Notes under the pieces: model-generated
What the model was told of the DNA's origin: nothing
Databases searched by the model: none
The model's input: only the letters and a program-made list of their open reading frames with translations
Shown: positions 8,746 to 17,848 of the stretch, piece after piece
Layout of the letters: the number at the start of each line of letters is the position of its first letter
Position numbering within the stretch: the first letter of the stretch is position 1
Position numbers and translations under genes: made by a program
Origin: an uncultured Porphyromonas sp.
GTDB taxonomy: Bacteria > Bacteroidota > Bacteroidia > Bacteroidales > Porphyromonadaceae
NCBI GenBank assembly: GCA_934364985.1
Contig: CAKRMU010000005.1
Span: 62,001-126,000, forward strand
Length of the DNA: 64,000 nucleotides
Reading direction: 5' to 3'

Positions 8746-10508
8746 TACTCGTCATCATCGTTACCTATAATGGGCTGGAGTGGATTGAGGGTCTACTTCA
8801 GCCCTTTGTATGTGATCGGGAGGGGCTGGATATCGCCATTGTGGACAATGCTTCTACCGATGGCACCCCACAGATTGTCCTCAAAGGGTATCCTTTTGTA
8901 CGGATTATCCAAAGGCATAGTAACCTCGGTTTTGGGGCTGCGAATAATATCCTCCTTGAGGAAGCCATATCTAAAGACTATTCGGGTGTCTTCTTACTTA
9001 ATCAGGATGCCAGTATTTCGGCTACTTCAATTAGGGCATTAGCTGATTTCGCCGATACGCACTCTGAGGTAGGGATTCTGTCACCTACGCACCTTGATAA
9101 GCAGGGAAACGTGGAAGCGGGTTTCGCACATTACCTTCCCCGTATGCCCCAATCGTCATTTACAGAAGTGCCATTTATCAATGCCGCATTATGGTATTTA
9201 CCTCGTCGTACTCTAATAAAAGTAGGCACATTTTCGCCCCTTTTCTATCATTATGGGGAGGACTTAGACTACGCTCATAGGGTACAAGCTGAGGGTCTTA
9301 AGGTGGGATATCTCCCCTCTATTACTGCTTTTCACTTTCGCGAAATGGGTACGCTCTCCCTGGAGAAATCCCTACAGCTAAAGCAAGCATACCATTTAGC
9401 CGAAGCCATTAATCCTTTATACTCTCCTCTGAAACGCTTCTTCAGAGGGTTCGTTATGCCCTTTGGGGAAGCGATAAAAGCCCCTTTGTCATTGGCTAAT
9501 TGTTATCTCAAGATGCTCGGATGTCTATGGTCACTCCGCCCAATAATGAGGCTTTGGATGAATCGACCTGCAGTAAATGTCACAGGTCTTAAGCGAACTA
9601 TGTCGCAGCAAGAGCAGGCACCCGTACTTCTTTTTGTCTATAATCGCCCTCAACATACTCGCCGAATCTTTGAGCAACTATTGAGACAACCTGAGATCGA
9701 AAGCACACATATATATATATGGAGTGACGGACCAAAGGGTAATCAAGATAGCGATGCCGTGCAAGAAGTCAGAGCTATCTGTCGGAGCCTATTGCCTCAA
9801 GCGACCTTGCACGAGCAGATATCAAACGTTGGCTTAGCCAATAATGTAGTGGAGGGGGTCAGCACAATCCTAAAGACACATACACGTGTCATTGTGCTTG
9901 AGGACGACCTTATCCTTTCGCCCTATTTCCTTCGCTGGATGAATGATACCCTTAATTGCTACGAAAACAATCCGGAGATAGCACATATCCATGCAGGTAC
10001 ATTCTACACCTCTTCAACGCTCAAAAACAATCACTTATTGCATTTTGCAGGTAGCTGGGGATGGGCAACGTGGCAAGATAGATGGAAGGAGTTATGGGAG
10101 CCTAATGGGCAAAAGCTCCTTGATGAATTGATGGCAAAGCCGGATGTCCGACGGCAATTCAATTACTACGGATATATGGATTTCACGCGGATGCTTCGGC
10201 AACAAGTAGAGGGGCTCAACAACTCTTGGGCAGTACGTTGGCACGCCTCCCTCGTCCTGCATCATCGATTAAGCGTCAGTTGCAATCCCCCACTTGTCGC
10301 TAACAGAGGCTTTGACAATAGTGGCACACACTCAGGTGGGGGCGGTCGTTACAATACACCTGTAGCCCCTTTTCCTATCTATGCTGAGCCTATTACTTCG
10401 CCCACAGAAAGCAAGACGGCACGGCACATCTTGACAGCTTACTACCGCCGCACCAATAACAAACTGGCAAAAGCGTGGTACAAACTTAGGGAGATCTTAA
10501 CGAGATGA
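8742..10508 (+). CDS. Two-domain glycosyltransferase (GT2 fused to HlpA-like GT-A)
   Basis: 588 residues with two catalytic-type domains. Residues 1-280 are a GT2 family transferase like rhamnosyltransferases: VIIVTYNG at 5-11, the nucleotide-binding VDNASTDGT at 34-42, HSNLGFGAANN at 59-69, NQDA (the DxD equivalent) at 87-90, and YGEDLDYAHR at 171-180. A second domain starts about residue 290 (APVLLFVYNRPQHTRR) and has VIVLEDDLILS at 383-393 followed by SWGWATWQDRW, as in sugar transferases annotated HlpA-like. The product probably extends a surface polysaccharide or lipopolysaccharide core; donors are unknown. It overlaps typA and trmN6 by 4 nt each. The Met at 287 lies at the domain junction, suggesting fusion of two formerly separate genes. 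Confidence 0.85.
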   Translation: MILVIIVTYNGLEWIEGLLQPFVCDREGLDIAIVDNASTDGTPQIVLKGYPFVRIIQRHSNLGFGAANNILLEEAISKDYSGVFLLNQDASISATSIRALADFADTHSEVGILSPTHLDKQGNVEAGFAHYLPRMPQSSFTEVPFINAALWYLPRRTLIKVGTFSPLFYHYGEDLDYAHRVQAEGLKVGYLPSITAFHFREMGTLSLEKSLQLKQAYHLAEAINPLYSPLKRFFRGFVMPFGEAIKAPLSLANCYLKMLGCLWSLRPIMRLWMNRPAVNVTGLKRTMSQQEQAPVLLFVYNRPQHTRRIFEQLLRQPEIESTHIYIWSDGPKGNQDSDAVQEVRAICRSLLPQATLHEQISNVGLANNVVEGVSTILKTHTRVIVLEDDLILSPYFLRWMNDTLNCYENNPEIAHIHAGTFYTSSTLKNNHLLHFAGSWGWATWQDRWKELWEPNGQKLLDELMAKPDVRRQFNYYGYMDFTRMLRQQVEGLNNSWAVRWHASLVLHHRLSVSCNPPLVANRGFDNSGTHSGGGGRYNTPVAPFPIYAEPITSPTESKTARHILTAYYRRTNNKLAKAWYKLREILTR

Positions 10509-11227
10509 GTGAGCCATTCCACCTAAAGCAGTTCGACATCTATCAAGACCGGTCAGCTCTAAAAGTGGGGACAGATGGGATGTTGCTCGGAGCCATAGTC
10601 GCTGATCGTTGCGTGTTAAATCCTCCAAAAAGAGTACTGGATATCGGTACAGGTACAGGTATTATTGCCCTAATGCTGGCTCAAGTATTCCCCAGAACCA
10701 CTCAGATTGTGGGCATAGAGATAGATACTGCTTCCGCTGAAGAAGCAACGCAAAATGCTCTTCACTCCCCATTCTCTTCGCAAGTAACCATCATCAATAC
10801 TGACCTCCGGCACTTCACGAGCGACTCTTTTGATCTAATCGTCAGCAATCCGCCCTTTTTCACTCACACACATAGCACGTCCGACGAACGCTCAACGCAA
10901 GCCAAGCATTCAATTTCACTATCCCCTGAGTGCTTCTTCGGCAAATGTCAGGAGTTACTAACCCCACAAGGAAGCATCGCCACCATCATAGCCACATCAG
11001 CCTTTCAGGAGTATAAAATGCAGGGCAAAAGCCATGGCTTTAGCCCAATCGAAAATATCAACATAGTATCAAAAGTAGGGCGACCTCCTAAACGGATCGT
11101 CACCTTTTGGCAGAATAGCCCTATGCCACTACGAAATAACGCCCTCACAATATTGCAGGGCAACGGACGGCATAGCTACACACCAGAGTACGCAAGACTG
11201 CTTCGACCCTACCTCATCATCCTATAA
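10505..11227 (+). CDS. trmN6: tRNA1(Val) (adenine37-N6)-methyltransferase family protein
   Basis: 240 residues. This class I SAM methyltransferase family modifies A37 of tRNA-Val. The N-terminus FHLKQFDIYQDRSALKVGTD is the family signature. The SAM site is VLDIGTGTGIIAL (44-56), an acidic GIEID follows at 70-74, and the base-methylation motif NPPF is at 115-118. It overlaps the glycosyltransferase stop by ATGA. It is the last gene of the typA unit. The family call is firm, the exact tRNA target is inferred. Confidence 0.88.
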   Translation: MSEPFHLKQFDIYQDRSALKVGTDGMLLGAIVADRCVLNPPKRVLDIGTGTGIIALMLAQVFPRTTQIVGIEIDTASAEEATQNALHSPFSSQVTIINTDLRHFTSDSFDLIVSNPPFFTHTHSTSDERSTQAKHSISLSPECFFGKCQELLTPQGSIATIIATSAFQEYKMQGKSHGFSPIENINIVSKVGRPPKRIVTFWQNSPMPLRNNALTILQGNGRHSYTPEYARLLRPYLIIL

Positions 11228-11236
11228 ACAAGAATA

Positions 11237-11272
11237 GGTTGAGATAAGGTTCGCCCTAACCTAATCTCAACC
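11237..11272. terminator. Hairpin after trmN6, possible terminator
   Basis: A 15-bp stem with one A-A mismatch, GGTTGAGATAAGGTT with AACCTAATCTCAACC, loop CGCCCT, 9 nt after the trmN6 stop. There is no T-run on either side, so efficient intrinsic termination is uncertain. Confidence 0.45.
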
Positions 11273-11326
11273 ATCGTCATGGAAGGTTCACTCAACATTC
11301 ACACTACTTCCACATACCTTCAAAAA

Positions 11327-11420
11327 ACCGAGACCCTATATTCGCCCCGACGAATATAGGGTCTCGGTTGCGACAAATACCAGGCCTTCCCCTCGACGAA
11401 TTCCGTATATTTTCTAAAGC
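11327..11420. repeat. BrickBuilt-like 23-nt repeat element, copy 2
   Basis: Four consecutive units in exact 23-nt register: 11329-11351, 11352-11374, 11375-11397 and 11398-11420. Typical pieces are GAATATAGGG, AAATACCA and GAATTCCGTATAT, with CGAC or AAGC at unit ends. Units 1 and 2 are inverted copies of each other and form a perfect 18-bp stem (11327-11344 with 11351-11368, loop CCCCGA). Confidence 0.75.
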
Positions 11421-11630
11421 CAATTGTATCCCCAAATGAGTGCAAGGCAGAGAACACCTCTTTGTCAACAGACCTACTTATTTATTCGTCTTACGCTTCA
11501 ATACTTATTACTTAGGGCCATTTACTTAAAACCATTCAGAATGAAAGGACCTTTCCTGATCTATATCCCTTGTCTCAAATAGAGGTATAAAGCGTCACCC
11601 TGTTAGGCACGAACAAGTTATCTCATATCA

Positions 11631-12701
11631 TTAATACAGTAGAATATTTCGGAGTTTCTCCTGCTTAGAGGTGTTAAAATGTAGGTGCTCCGTGATGTAC
11701 TTGTCGACGGACCCATATCGCTTTATGATGGCATCAATCAGTTGATTAATTTGATTGGGTTGCGAGCGAAAGTACTCCGTAAGGGCCTCCTGCACTTTGG
11801 TTGTTTGCATAAATCCATTCGGTTCTAAGCGACTTGGAGGCAGATTATCATTATTAATCATATAGTCACTGATGGCATCTGACTTACTTATTCCGAGAAT
11901 GTGGTGAACAATGAAAGTCACGATCGCCACACGATCCCTCCCTAAGTTATCACTCAGCAATATGGGATACTTATTGGGGTCTATCAATTCATCCAAAATC
12001 ATTGTTATCTGATTTGGATTATTAAAAGCGATATTCTCAAGGATGTTTTGCCTTATTTTCCTCACTTCCGTGCCTGATAAATCACCATTGTATATCCTAT
12101 CAATAATCTTTTGATAATCATATACACTATCTGGCGAAATGAATATCTGCTCCATTTCAGACGCACCCAATGAGGGAGCATAATCGGCAACATCAGAGGG
12201 CACAAGTATATACTGCGTATGGATCCCAAGGGAAGCTATCGTAGGGATATCCTGCTCAAAACTACGCCATAAGTCACCCGACGTGTAAAGCATTCCCCAC
12301 CTCATCTGATCACCCAAAGCGGTCATATACCCGCCCACATCTCTTAGATTGATAATGCCTATGGTCGGGATTGTACGGCTGGAGACAACCCGTATGTCGC
12401 GGTTATTAAAAACGAGTAAGAAGTAAGTATGCTCTGAGGTATTTTGTGGTGTAGAGTATCGGTAAATCTCTTTCTCTATTGCCTCTATTGCATTGGGCTG
12501 ATCCGGATATACATTGGCATTCTGTGAAGCATATATCGCCACTTGCCCCTCCATACCTGGATTGACTTGCCATTGGACGACGTAGTCGCCTTGAGCATTT
12601 CGGCTCGTATGGGTATCAATGTAATATGCCTGCTTGGCACAGGACGCCAATAGCAGTGTAAAGGGTAATAAGGCGAAAAAATTATATATCGTTTTATCCA
12701 T
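11631..12701 (-). CDS. Lipoprotein of the tyrosine-phosphatase family lacking the catalytic Cys
   Basis: 356 residues. A lipoprotein signal peptide ends at LLLAS-C (Cys 21), so the protein is probably anchored in the envelope. An N-terminal fibronectin-like part is followed by the Y_phosphatase3-like signature INLRDVGGYMTALGDQMRWGMLYTSGDL (118-144). The P-loop, normally HCxAGKDRT, reads LSDNLGRDRV (249-258): the arginine (257) remains, but the nucleophilic cysteine is replaced by Asp 251 and the preceding His by Ser. I infer a catalytically dead pseudophosphatase with a binding or scaffolding role. It has its own -7 box and is separated by 83 bp from the upstream operon. Confidence 0.75.
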   Translation of the reverse strand: MDKTIYNFFALLPFTLLLASCAKQAYYIDTHTSRNAQGDYVVQWQVNPGMEGQVAIYASQNANVYPDQPNAIEAIEKEIYRYSTPQNTSEHTYFLLVFNNRDIRVVSSRTIPTIGIINLRDVGGYMTALGDQMRWGMLYTSGDLWRSFEQDIPTIASLGIHTQYILVPSDVADYAPSLGASEMEQIFISPDSVYDYQKIIDRIYNGDLSGTEVRKIRQNILENIAFNNPNQITMILDELIDPNKYPILLSDNLGRDRVAIVTFIVHHILGISKSDAISDYMINNDNLPPSRLEPNGFMQTTKVQEALTEYFRSQPNQINQLIDAIIKRYGSVDKYITEHLHFNTSKQEKLRNILLY

Positions 12702-12722
12702 AATATCTGCACTTGAGTACTA

Positions 12723-12730
12723 CAAATATA
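12723..12730 (-). promoter_or_regulatory. -7 box before the pseudophosphatase lipoprotein gene
   Basis: TATATTTG on the minus strand, 22 nt upstream of the ATG at 12701. No -33 element at proper spacing was found. Confidence 0.5.
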
Positions 12731-12784
12731 TAGAAACCTACGTAAGAGGGGTAATATTATTGGTTAAAAAAAGAAAAGAATCGT

Positions 12785-13969
12785 CTAACGGATCGCCTCA
12801 CTAAGCACCATGGCATTATTACCATCCGAAGAGCCATAGACGAGGAGAAACCGCTCTCCGCCCTCCTGGATATGCCACGTTTTTCTAAAAGTATCAGTAG
12901 TGGTATGTATATTCTTAGTGATTAGGTGGAGGGGTGTACGAGCAATTTGCTTCAGCCACTTTTTGCCTTTAGTATTCCTCTCTATCACGCGAAACACTCT
13001 ACCGGGGAAGTCAGGAAGATACTGATGTGAAAAATACAGATGAGTATTCTGAGCTGGTTGCCAAACCGGATAACCGAGCTGAAGAGATGGGTATCCGACC
13101 TTGGCAAAGGCAGGATAAAGGTCATAGATATAGGCTCCTACCTCAGGCGAAAAAGGGATTATTTCAGGAGGCAATGAGGGGTCTGACGTGCAGGTAAATG
13201 TGATATCTCTCTGTAATTCTAACGATACGATTTTCGGTTTTTCGTGAGGATAGATATGTAATAATAACTCTTTGGCATCTCGATGAAGTGATACGATATG
13301 GAGGTCAAAGATGTAGGGCAAAGCATCCTCAAGATACGATATATCGAGCATAGGGGAGAGCTTTATGAGTAGTTCGCTATGGGGACTAACGTTTAGTAAC
13401 CGAGGGATTAAGGTCGTGACATCCGGGCTGCTTTCGTTGAGGAAAAAAGTACGCACATTTTTATAAGCACGTCTATCAGGATCAATGAATATGAGGTCAG
13501 GCTGATAGTTTTTAGCTAATTCTACCCCTTCATTCTCTGCTCTTCCTGTGTGACAAGTGATATTGTTGATGCCTAATGAGAAGAAGTTGTGGCGGGCAAT
13601 TTGTACCCTATTATCATTTGCTTCGAGGTAAATAACGGCATCACAATACTGACTAAAAGCATAACTATCAGCCCCCATTCCGCCACTCAAGTCTAAGACA
13701 ATGCTATGAGGAGAGCGTATAAATCGCGTCTTATAAATTGCTGTCTCGGGGTTAGAAGATTGCTCTACAATTACCGACTCAGGGATAAAGACCTGCGGAT
13801 TCTTTGCCCATTCCTGCCACTTTGTCTGCAACTTTTGATGAGCCTGAATGGCATTAAGAGCGACGATGAAGTCATTTTTCCCAAAGGGAGGATGATTGAG
13901 TGCTAATCGTCGCACATCCTCCTCTCTGTGATCCCAAATATAGGATAGAAGCTCAGGTGTAATGTCCAT
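12785..13969 (-). CDS. Class I SAM-dependent methyltransferase with THUMP-like domain
   Basis: 394 residues. The SAM-binding motif VLDLSGGMGADS spans 91-102, an acidic YLEAN at 114-118 caps the cofactor site, and DLIFIDPDRR at 158-167 is the characteristic motif of a Bacteroidota methyltransferase family. A C-terminal THUMP-like domain suggests an RNA substrate. It is the last gene of the aguA-aguB-glgB-manA unit, starting 6 nt after the manA stop. The methylated target is unknown. Confidence 0.8.
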   Translation of the reverse strand: MDITPELLSYIWDHREEDVRRLALNHPPFGKNDFIVALNAIQAHQKLQTKWQEWAKNPQVFIPESVIVEQSSNPETAIYKTRFIRSPHSIVLDLSGGMGADSYAFSQYCDAVIYLEANDNRVQIARHNFFSLGINNITCHTGRAENEGVELAKNYQPDLIFIDPDRRAYKNVRTFFLNESSPDVTTLIPRLLNVSPHSELLIKLSPMLDISYLEDALPYIFDLHIVSLHRDAKELLLHIYPHEKPKIVSLELQRDITFTCTSDPSLPPEIIPFSPEVGAYIYDLYPAFAKVGYPSLQLGYPVWQPAQNTHLYFSHQYLPDFPGRVFRVIERNTKGKKWLKQIARTPLHLITKNIHTTTDTFRKTWHIQEGGERFLLVYGSSDGNNAMVLSEAIR

Positions 13970-13975
13970 TTAACG

Positions 13976-14965
13976 CTAACGGATATAAGCCTCTACCAGC
14001 TTCGCTTTTGGGGAACTAAGGGCGATAGATATCTCCTTTATACAAGCAGGGATGAGAGTTATTTGTCCACGTCTTAGTGGCAGCTCGTCATTAAGTATCA
14101 CTTCCCCATCCTCCACGAATAGTATGGTAAAGGATTGCCTCGGCTCGAGATTGCAGTGGTAGCTTTTAGTAAGTTGCAACAAACGTGTCGTGAAATAGGG
14201 GCAGTCGACCAACGTAATAGGAGTATCTGTAAGAGTGCGGTCGTAAGTCAATGTACCACCATTATTAACCCCATAATCAATGACCTCCATTGCCTGCTCT
14301 ATATGCAAAGGACGTTTATTCCCATCTGCATCAGTACGATTAAAGTCGTAGAGACGATAGGTCGTATTGCTCGCCTGCTGAATCTCTAAAAGCAAGTTAC
14401 CAGCCCCGATAGTATGCACCTTTCCTGGTGAGATATAAAAGACATCTCCCGGATGACTCTTGTAGGAACCGATGTACTCCATCACGGCATCACTCTTCAC
14501 TAATTCTCGCAACTGACAAGGGTCGGTTTCCTTAGTCCATCCGAAGCGTATTCGTGCATCCGGAGTATTGGATAAGAGATACCACATCTCGGTTTTACCC
14601 CATCCGATTCCTTTTTCTTGAGCATAAGCATCCGAGGGATGTACCTGTACACTGAGGTCAGACTGAGCATCTATCAGCTTAACGAGTAGGGGAAACTGCC
14701 CTTCATATCTCTCCATTACCTCACGTCCCAATAGCTTTTCACCATACTCAAGAGCGACTTCATTAAGGTTCTTTCCCCGCAGAAAGCCATTTGAAATGAC
14801 AGAAATATTCCCCTCTAAAGGCGATATTTCCCACGTCTCGCCTATACTATGGCAAGGTGGTTTTTCACCCTTATACTGATAAATCTTATCACCTCCCCAA
14901 AGGGTGGTTTTGTATATTTCATCAAATAATAACGGATATAAAGGGGGGAATATAGTGACCATCAT
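13976..14965 (-). CDS. manA: Class I mannose-6-phosphate isomerase, short form
   Basis: 329 residues. The enzyme interconverts mannose 6-phosphate and fructose 6-phosphate using Zn. Visible motifs are LWGGDKI near residue 22, the metal-binding VQVHPSDAYA near 103, GKTEMWYLL near 118 and PGKVHTIGAGNLLLE near 180. It is of the short class I type common in Bacteroidota and Firmicutes, shorter than the 390-residue enterobacterial form. It begins 1 nt after the glgB stop and is followed by the methyltransferase after 6 nt, so co-expression with glgB is likely, linking hexose-phosphate supply to glycogen metabolism. Confidence 0.92.
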   Translation of the reverse strand: MMVTIFPPLYPLLFDEIYKTTLWGGDKIYQYKGEKPPCHSIGETWEISPLEGNISVISNGFLRGKNLNEVALEYGEKLLGREVMERYEGQFPLLVKLIDAQSDLSVQVHPSDAYAQEKGIGWGKTEMWYLLSNTPDARIRFGWTKETDPCQLRELVKSDAVMEYIGSYKSHPGDVFYISPGKVHTIGAGNLLLEIQQASNTTYRLYDFNRTDADGNKRPLHIEQAMEVIDYGVNNGGTLTYDRTLTDTPITLVDCPYFTTRLLQLTKSYHCNLEPRQSFTILFVEDGEVILNDELPLRRGQITLIPACIKEISIALSSPKAKLVEAYIR

Positions 14966-14966
14966 T

Positions 14967-16973
14967 TCATTCTTTTTTAAGGATTAGTGCAGTGCGAGAT
15001 GGGATGTAAAGACTTAGCCAACCGCTATCTTTCGGCAAAGATTGAGGGTCAAAAGTGGTGAAATGAGGCACACTCAAATCGACTAAATCCTGACCTCCAA
15101 ATCGTTTTTCATCGGTACAGAGGCAACACGTATATTTACCACAAGGAGCGGGAAACGTGTAATCGGCAAATGACTGTGTGGGATGAAAGTTGTACACAAA
15201 CAGATAATCACCCCTTTGATATACCAGCACCTGATCATCCGCTTTCTCCCACAACTGCTTAAGGGGTAGCAAGTGAAAGTTATTCTCTCCTCGTATAAAA
15301 GCCACTAAAGATTGGTCAAAGCGGCTCAGCTCCTCATACTTTAGGAAGCCATTCTTTTCAAGACTCCACTTGCGACGAGCATACTTGTAGCTCCAACCAT
15401 TCCCCTCTCTCGGGAAGTCGATCCATTCGGGATGTCCAAACTCGTTCCCCATAAAGTTAAGGTAACCACCATTGATAGTCGTCATGGTAACCATCCGAAT
15501 CATCTTGTGCAAAGCTATGCCACGGGCAACAACTGAGTGCTCGTCACTCTTATTCATATGCCAGTACATCTCTTTGTCGATAAGGCGAAATATAAGTGTC
15601 TTATCTCCCACAAGTGCTTGGTCATGACTCTCAGCGTAGCTGATGCTTTTTTCGGACTTACGACGATTGGTACATTGCCACCAGATGTCACCGGGTCGCC
15701 ACTCCTCATCGGTGTACTCCTTGATTAACTTTATCCAAAAGTCGGGGATATTCATCGCTAATCTGTAATTAAAGCCATAGCCACCCGCAGACACAGGCAT
15801 AGCCAAACCTGGCATTCCACTCACCTCTTCAGCTATCGTAATTGCAGCCGGGTTGATTTGATGGATGAGTTTATTAGCGAGTGTGAGGTAGGTTATAGCG
15901 TCAACATCCTGCCCGCCATCGTAATAGTCGGCATACGAAGTATACGCTTTACCCATCCCGTGATCGTAATATAGCATCGAGGTGACTCCATCAAAACGGA
16001 AGCCATCAAAGCCGTATTCTTCTAACCAAAATTTACAATTAGAGAGCAAGAAGTGTAGGACTTCATTCTTGCCATAATCAAAACACATCGAATTCCATTG
16101 AGGATGAATCATCCTACTACCATCGTGGAAAAACTGAGTGTAGGTACCATCATACCTTGCAAGACCTTCGACCTCATTTCTGACTGCGTGCGAATGTACC
16201 AAGTCCATAATGACGATCAACCCCATTCCGTGTGCAGTATCAATGAGTTCTTTTAATTCGTCTGGTGTCCCAAAGCGAGACGAGGGTGCGAAGAAACTGG
16301 ATACCTGATATCCGAAAGAGCCATAGTACGGATGCTCCATCACAGCCATTAGCTGAAGAGCATTGTATCCTTTCCGCACTATCTCGGGGAGGATATCCCT
16401 CTGAAACTCTCGGTAGGTGCCTACACGCTCTTCTTCAATAGCCATTCCCACGTGGGCTTCGTATATCATCAATGGCTCGTTATGGAGTATTGGGTGAGGA
16501 AACTTCGGGACATACGGCATTTGCGGATCCCACACTGAGGCACTAAAAAGGTGGGTATTTGGATCCTGAACTGTGTATCTTGCCCACGCAGGAATACGCT
16601 CTTCCTCCCCCTCATTCCATACCATATAGAGTTTATAATGGTCACCATGGTGCAAGCAACTTATAGGTATCTCAAGCTGCCAAACGCCATTCCCGACATG
16701 AACAAATGCGAATTCTGGCAAACGTTGCCACCCATTACAATCTCCTATTAGATAGATACTATGTGCATTTGGAGCCCACTCTCTAATCACCCAGTGGCTT
16801 GACATCCGAAAGAGCCCAAAGTAGAGATACCCTGAAGCGAATTCCGACAAACTCTTCGTGCCATTTGTGAGTATTTGCTCCTTCTTAATGGCGTCTTCGT
16901 GCCGACCAACTATGGCTTTTTCGTAAGGTTTAAGCCAAGGGTCATCCTTCAGAATATCCAATACCTCTGCCAT
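14967..16973 (-). CDS. glgB: 1,4-alpha-glucan branching enzyme
   Basis: 668 residues, family GH13. It creates alpha-1,6 branches in glycogen. A CBM48-type N-terminal domain (about 50-150, with WVIREWAPNA) precedes the TIM barrel. The conserved barrel regions are visible: MDLVHSHA, GFRFDGVTSM with the nucleophile Asp, TIAEEVSGMP with the acid/base Glu, and ESHDQALVGD. The closest organisation is the eukaryote-like short branching enzyme found in many Bacteroidota. The start shares a base with the aguB stop, implying coupling in one operon with polyamine-precursor genes. Confidence 0.94.
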   Translation of the reverse strand: MAEVLDILKDDPWLKPYEKAIVGRHEDAIKKEQILTNGTKSLSEFASGYLYFGLFRMSSHWVIREWAPNAHSIYLIGDCNGWQRLPEFAFVHVGNGVWQLEIPISCLHHGDHYKLYMVWNEGEEERIPAWARYTVQDPNTHLFSASVWDPQMPYVPKFPHPILHNEPLMIYEAHVGMAIEEERVGTYREFQRDILPEIVRKGYNALQLMAVMEHPYYGSFGYQVSSFFAPSSRFGTPDELKELIDTAHGMGLIVIMDLVHSHAVRNEVEGLARYDGTYTQFFHDGSRMIHPQWNSMCFDYGKNEVLHFLLSNCKFWLEEYGFDGFRFDGVTSMLYYDHGMGKAYTSYADYYDGGQDVDAITYLTLANKLIHQINPAAITIAEEVSGMPGLAMPVSAGGYGFNYRLAMNIPDFWIKLIKEYTDEEWRPGDIWWQCTNRRKSEKSISYAESHDQALVGDKTLIFRLIDKEMYWHMNKSDEHSVVARGIALHKMIRMVTMTTINGGYLNFMGNEFGHPEWIDFPREGNGWSYKYARRKWSLEKNGFLKYEELSRFDQSLVAFIRGENNFHLLPLKQLWEKADDQVLVYQRGDYLFVYNFHPTQSFADYTFPAPCGKYTCCLCTDEKRFGGQDLVDLSVPHFTTFDPQSLPKDSGWLSLYIPSRTALILKKE

Positions 16974-17848
16974 TAGTCTCTAAATCTTTTTGTTATATCT
17001 GCGTACGCATCAATCCTTCGATCCCGAAGGAAGGGCCACCATCGTCTTACTTTCTCGCTCCGCTCCATAGGAATATCAACGACTACTGCTTCCTCCTTAT
17101 CCGTGGAGAGCATCTCCAATATCTCTCCTTGCGGACCTGCGATAAACGACTGCCCCCAAAAGGTAATCCCGCCTGTTCTACCTGAGGGATCTGCCTCGTA
17201 CCCAACCCTATTAACGGCGACTACAGGTAGCCCATTAGCAACGGCATGACCTCGCTGTACGATTGTCCACGCTTCCCTTTGCCGCAATTGCTCAGAGGGG
17301 ATATCTGTACTCTCATACCCAATAGCTGTGGGATAGATAAGTAGGTCAGCCCCTGCAAGAGCCATCAGTCTTGCAGCTTCAGGATACCACTGATCCCAGC
17401 AGACAAGTACCCCTAAACGCCCCACAGAAGTATCGATTGGGTGAAAGCCAATGTCGCCTATCGTAAAATAAAATTTCTCATAATATGCGGGGTCATCAGG
17501 GATATGCATCTTACGGTATTTCCCTGCTATGGAGCCATCTCTATCGATAACCACGGCTGTATTGTGGTATAATCCTGTGGCTCGTTTTTCAAATAACGAA
17601 AGCACCAAAACTACACCCAGCTCCTTTGCTAAAGCCCCATAAAAGTCGGTACTCGGTCCTGGTATTGTCTCCGCCTGATCAAAAACTTGTACCTCCTCTG
17701 TTTGGCAAAAATAAAGTCCGTTATGTAGCTCTTGGAGTACGATCAATTGAGCTCCCCCTCTAACACAAGTCCTAATCTTTTCAGAGAGTCTTTGCCTATT
17801 GTCTATAACGTCTTTCGTATTATGTTGCTGGATGATTCCTACTTTCAT
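16973..17848 (-). CDS. aguB: N-carbamoylputrescine amidohydrolase
   Basis: 291 residues, nitrilase/carbon-nitrogen hydrolase superfamily. It converts N-carbamoylputrescine to putrescine, ammonia and CO2. The catalytic triad is visible: Glu in VLQELHNGLYF, Lys in YRKMHIPDD and Cys in VLVCWDQWYPEAARLMALAGAD. The substrate call is supported by the immediately upstream agmatine deiminase, whose stop it overlaps by 4 nt. Together the two genes make putrescine from agmatine. Confidence 0.93.
   Translation of the reverse strand: MKVGIIQQHNTKDVIDNRQRLSEKIRTCVRGGAQLIVLQELHNGLYFCQTEEVQVFDQAETIPGPSTDFYGALAKELGVVLVLSLFEKRATGLYHNTAVVIDRDGSIAGKYRKMHIPDDPAYYEKFYFTIGDIGFHPIDTSVGRLGVLVCWDQWYPEAARLMALAGADLLIYPTAIGYESTDIPSEQLRQREAWTIVQRGHAVANGLPVVAVNRVGYEADPSGRTGGITFWGQSFIAGPQGEILEMLSTDKEEAVVVDIPMERSEKVRRWWPFLRDRRIDAYADITKRFRD

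Larger units (their letters stand above)
11228..11630. other. Convergent intergenic region after trmN6
   Basis: 403 bp between trmN6 (plus) and a lipoprotein gene (minus). It holds a hairpin at 11237-11272 and a 23-nt-unit repeat element at 11327-11420. The rest, 11421-11630, shows nothing recognisable. Confidence 0.6.
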
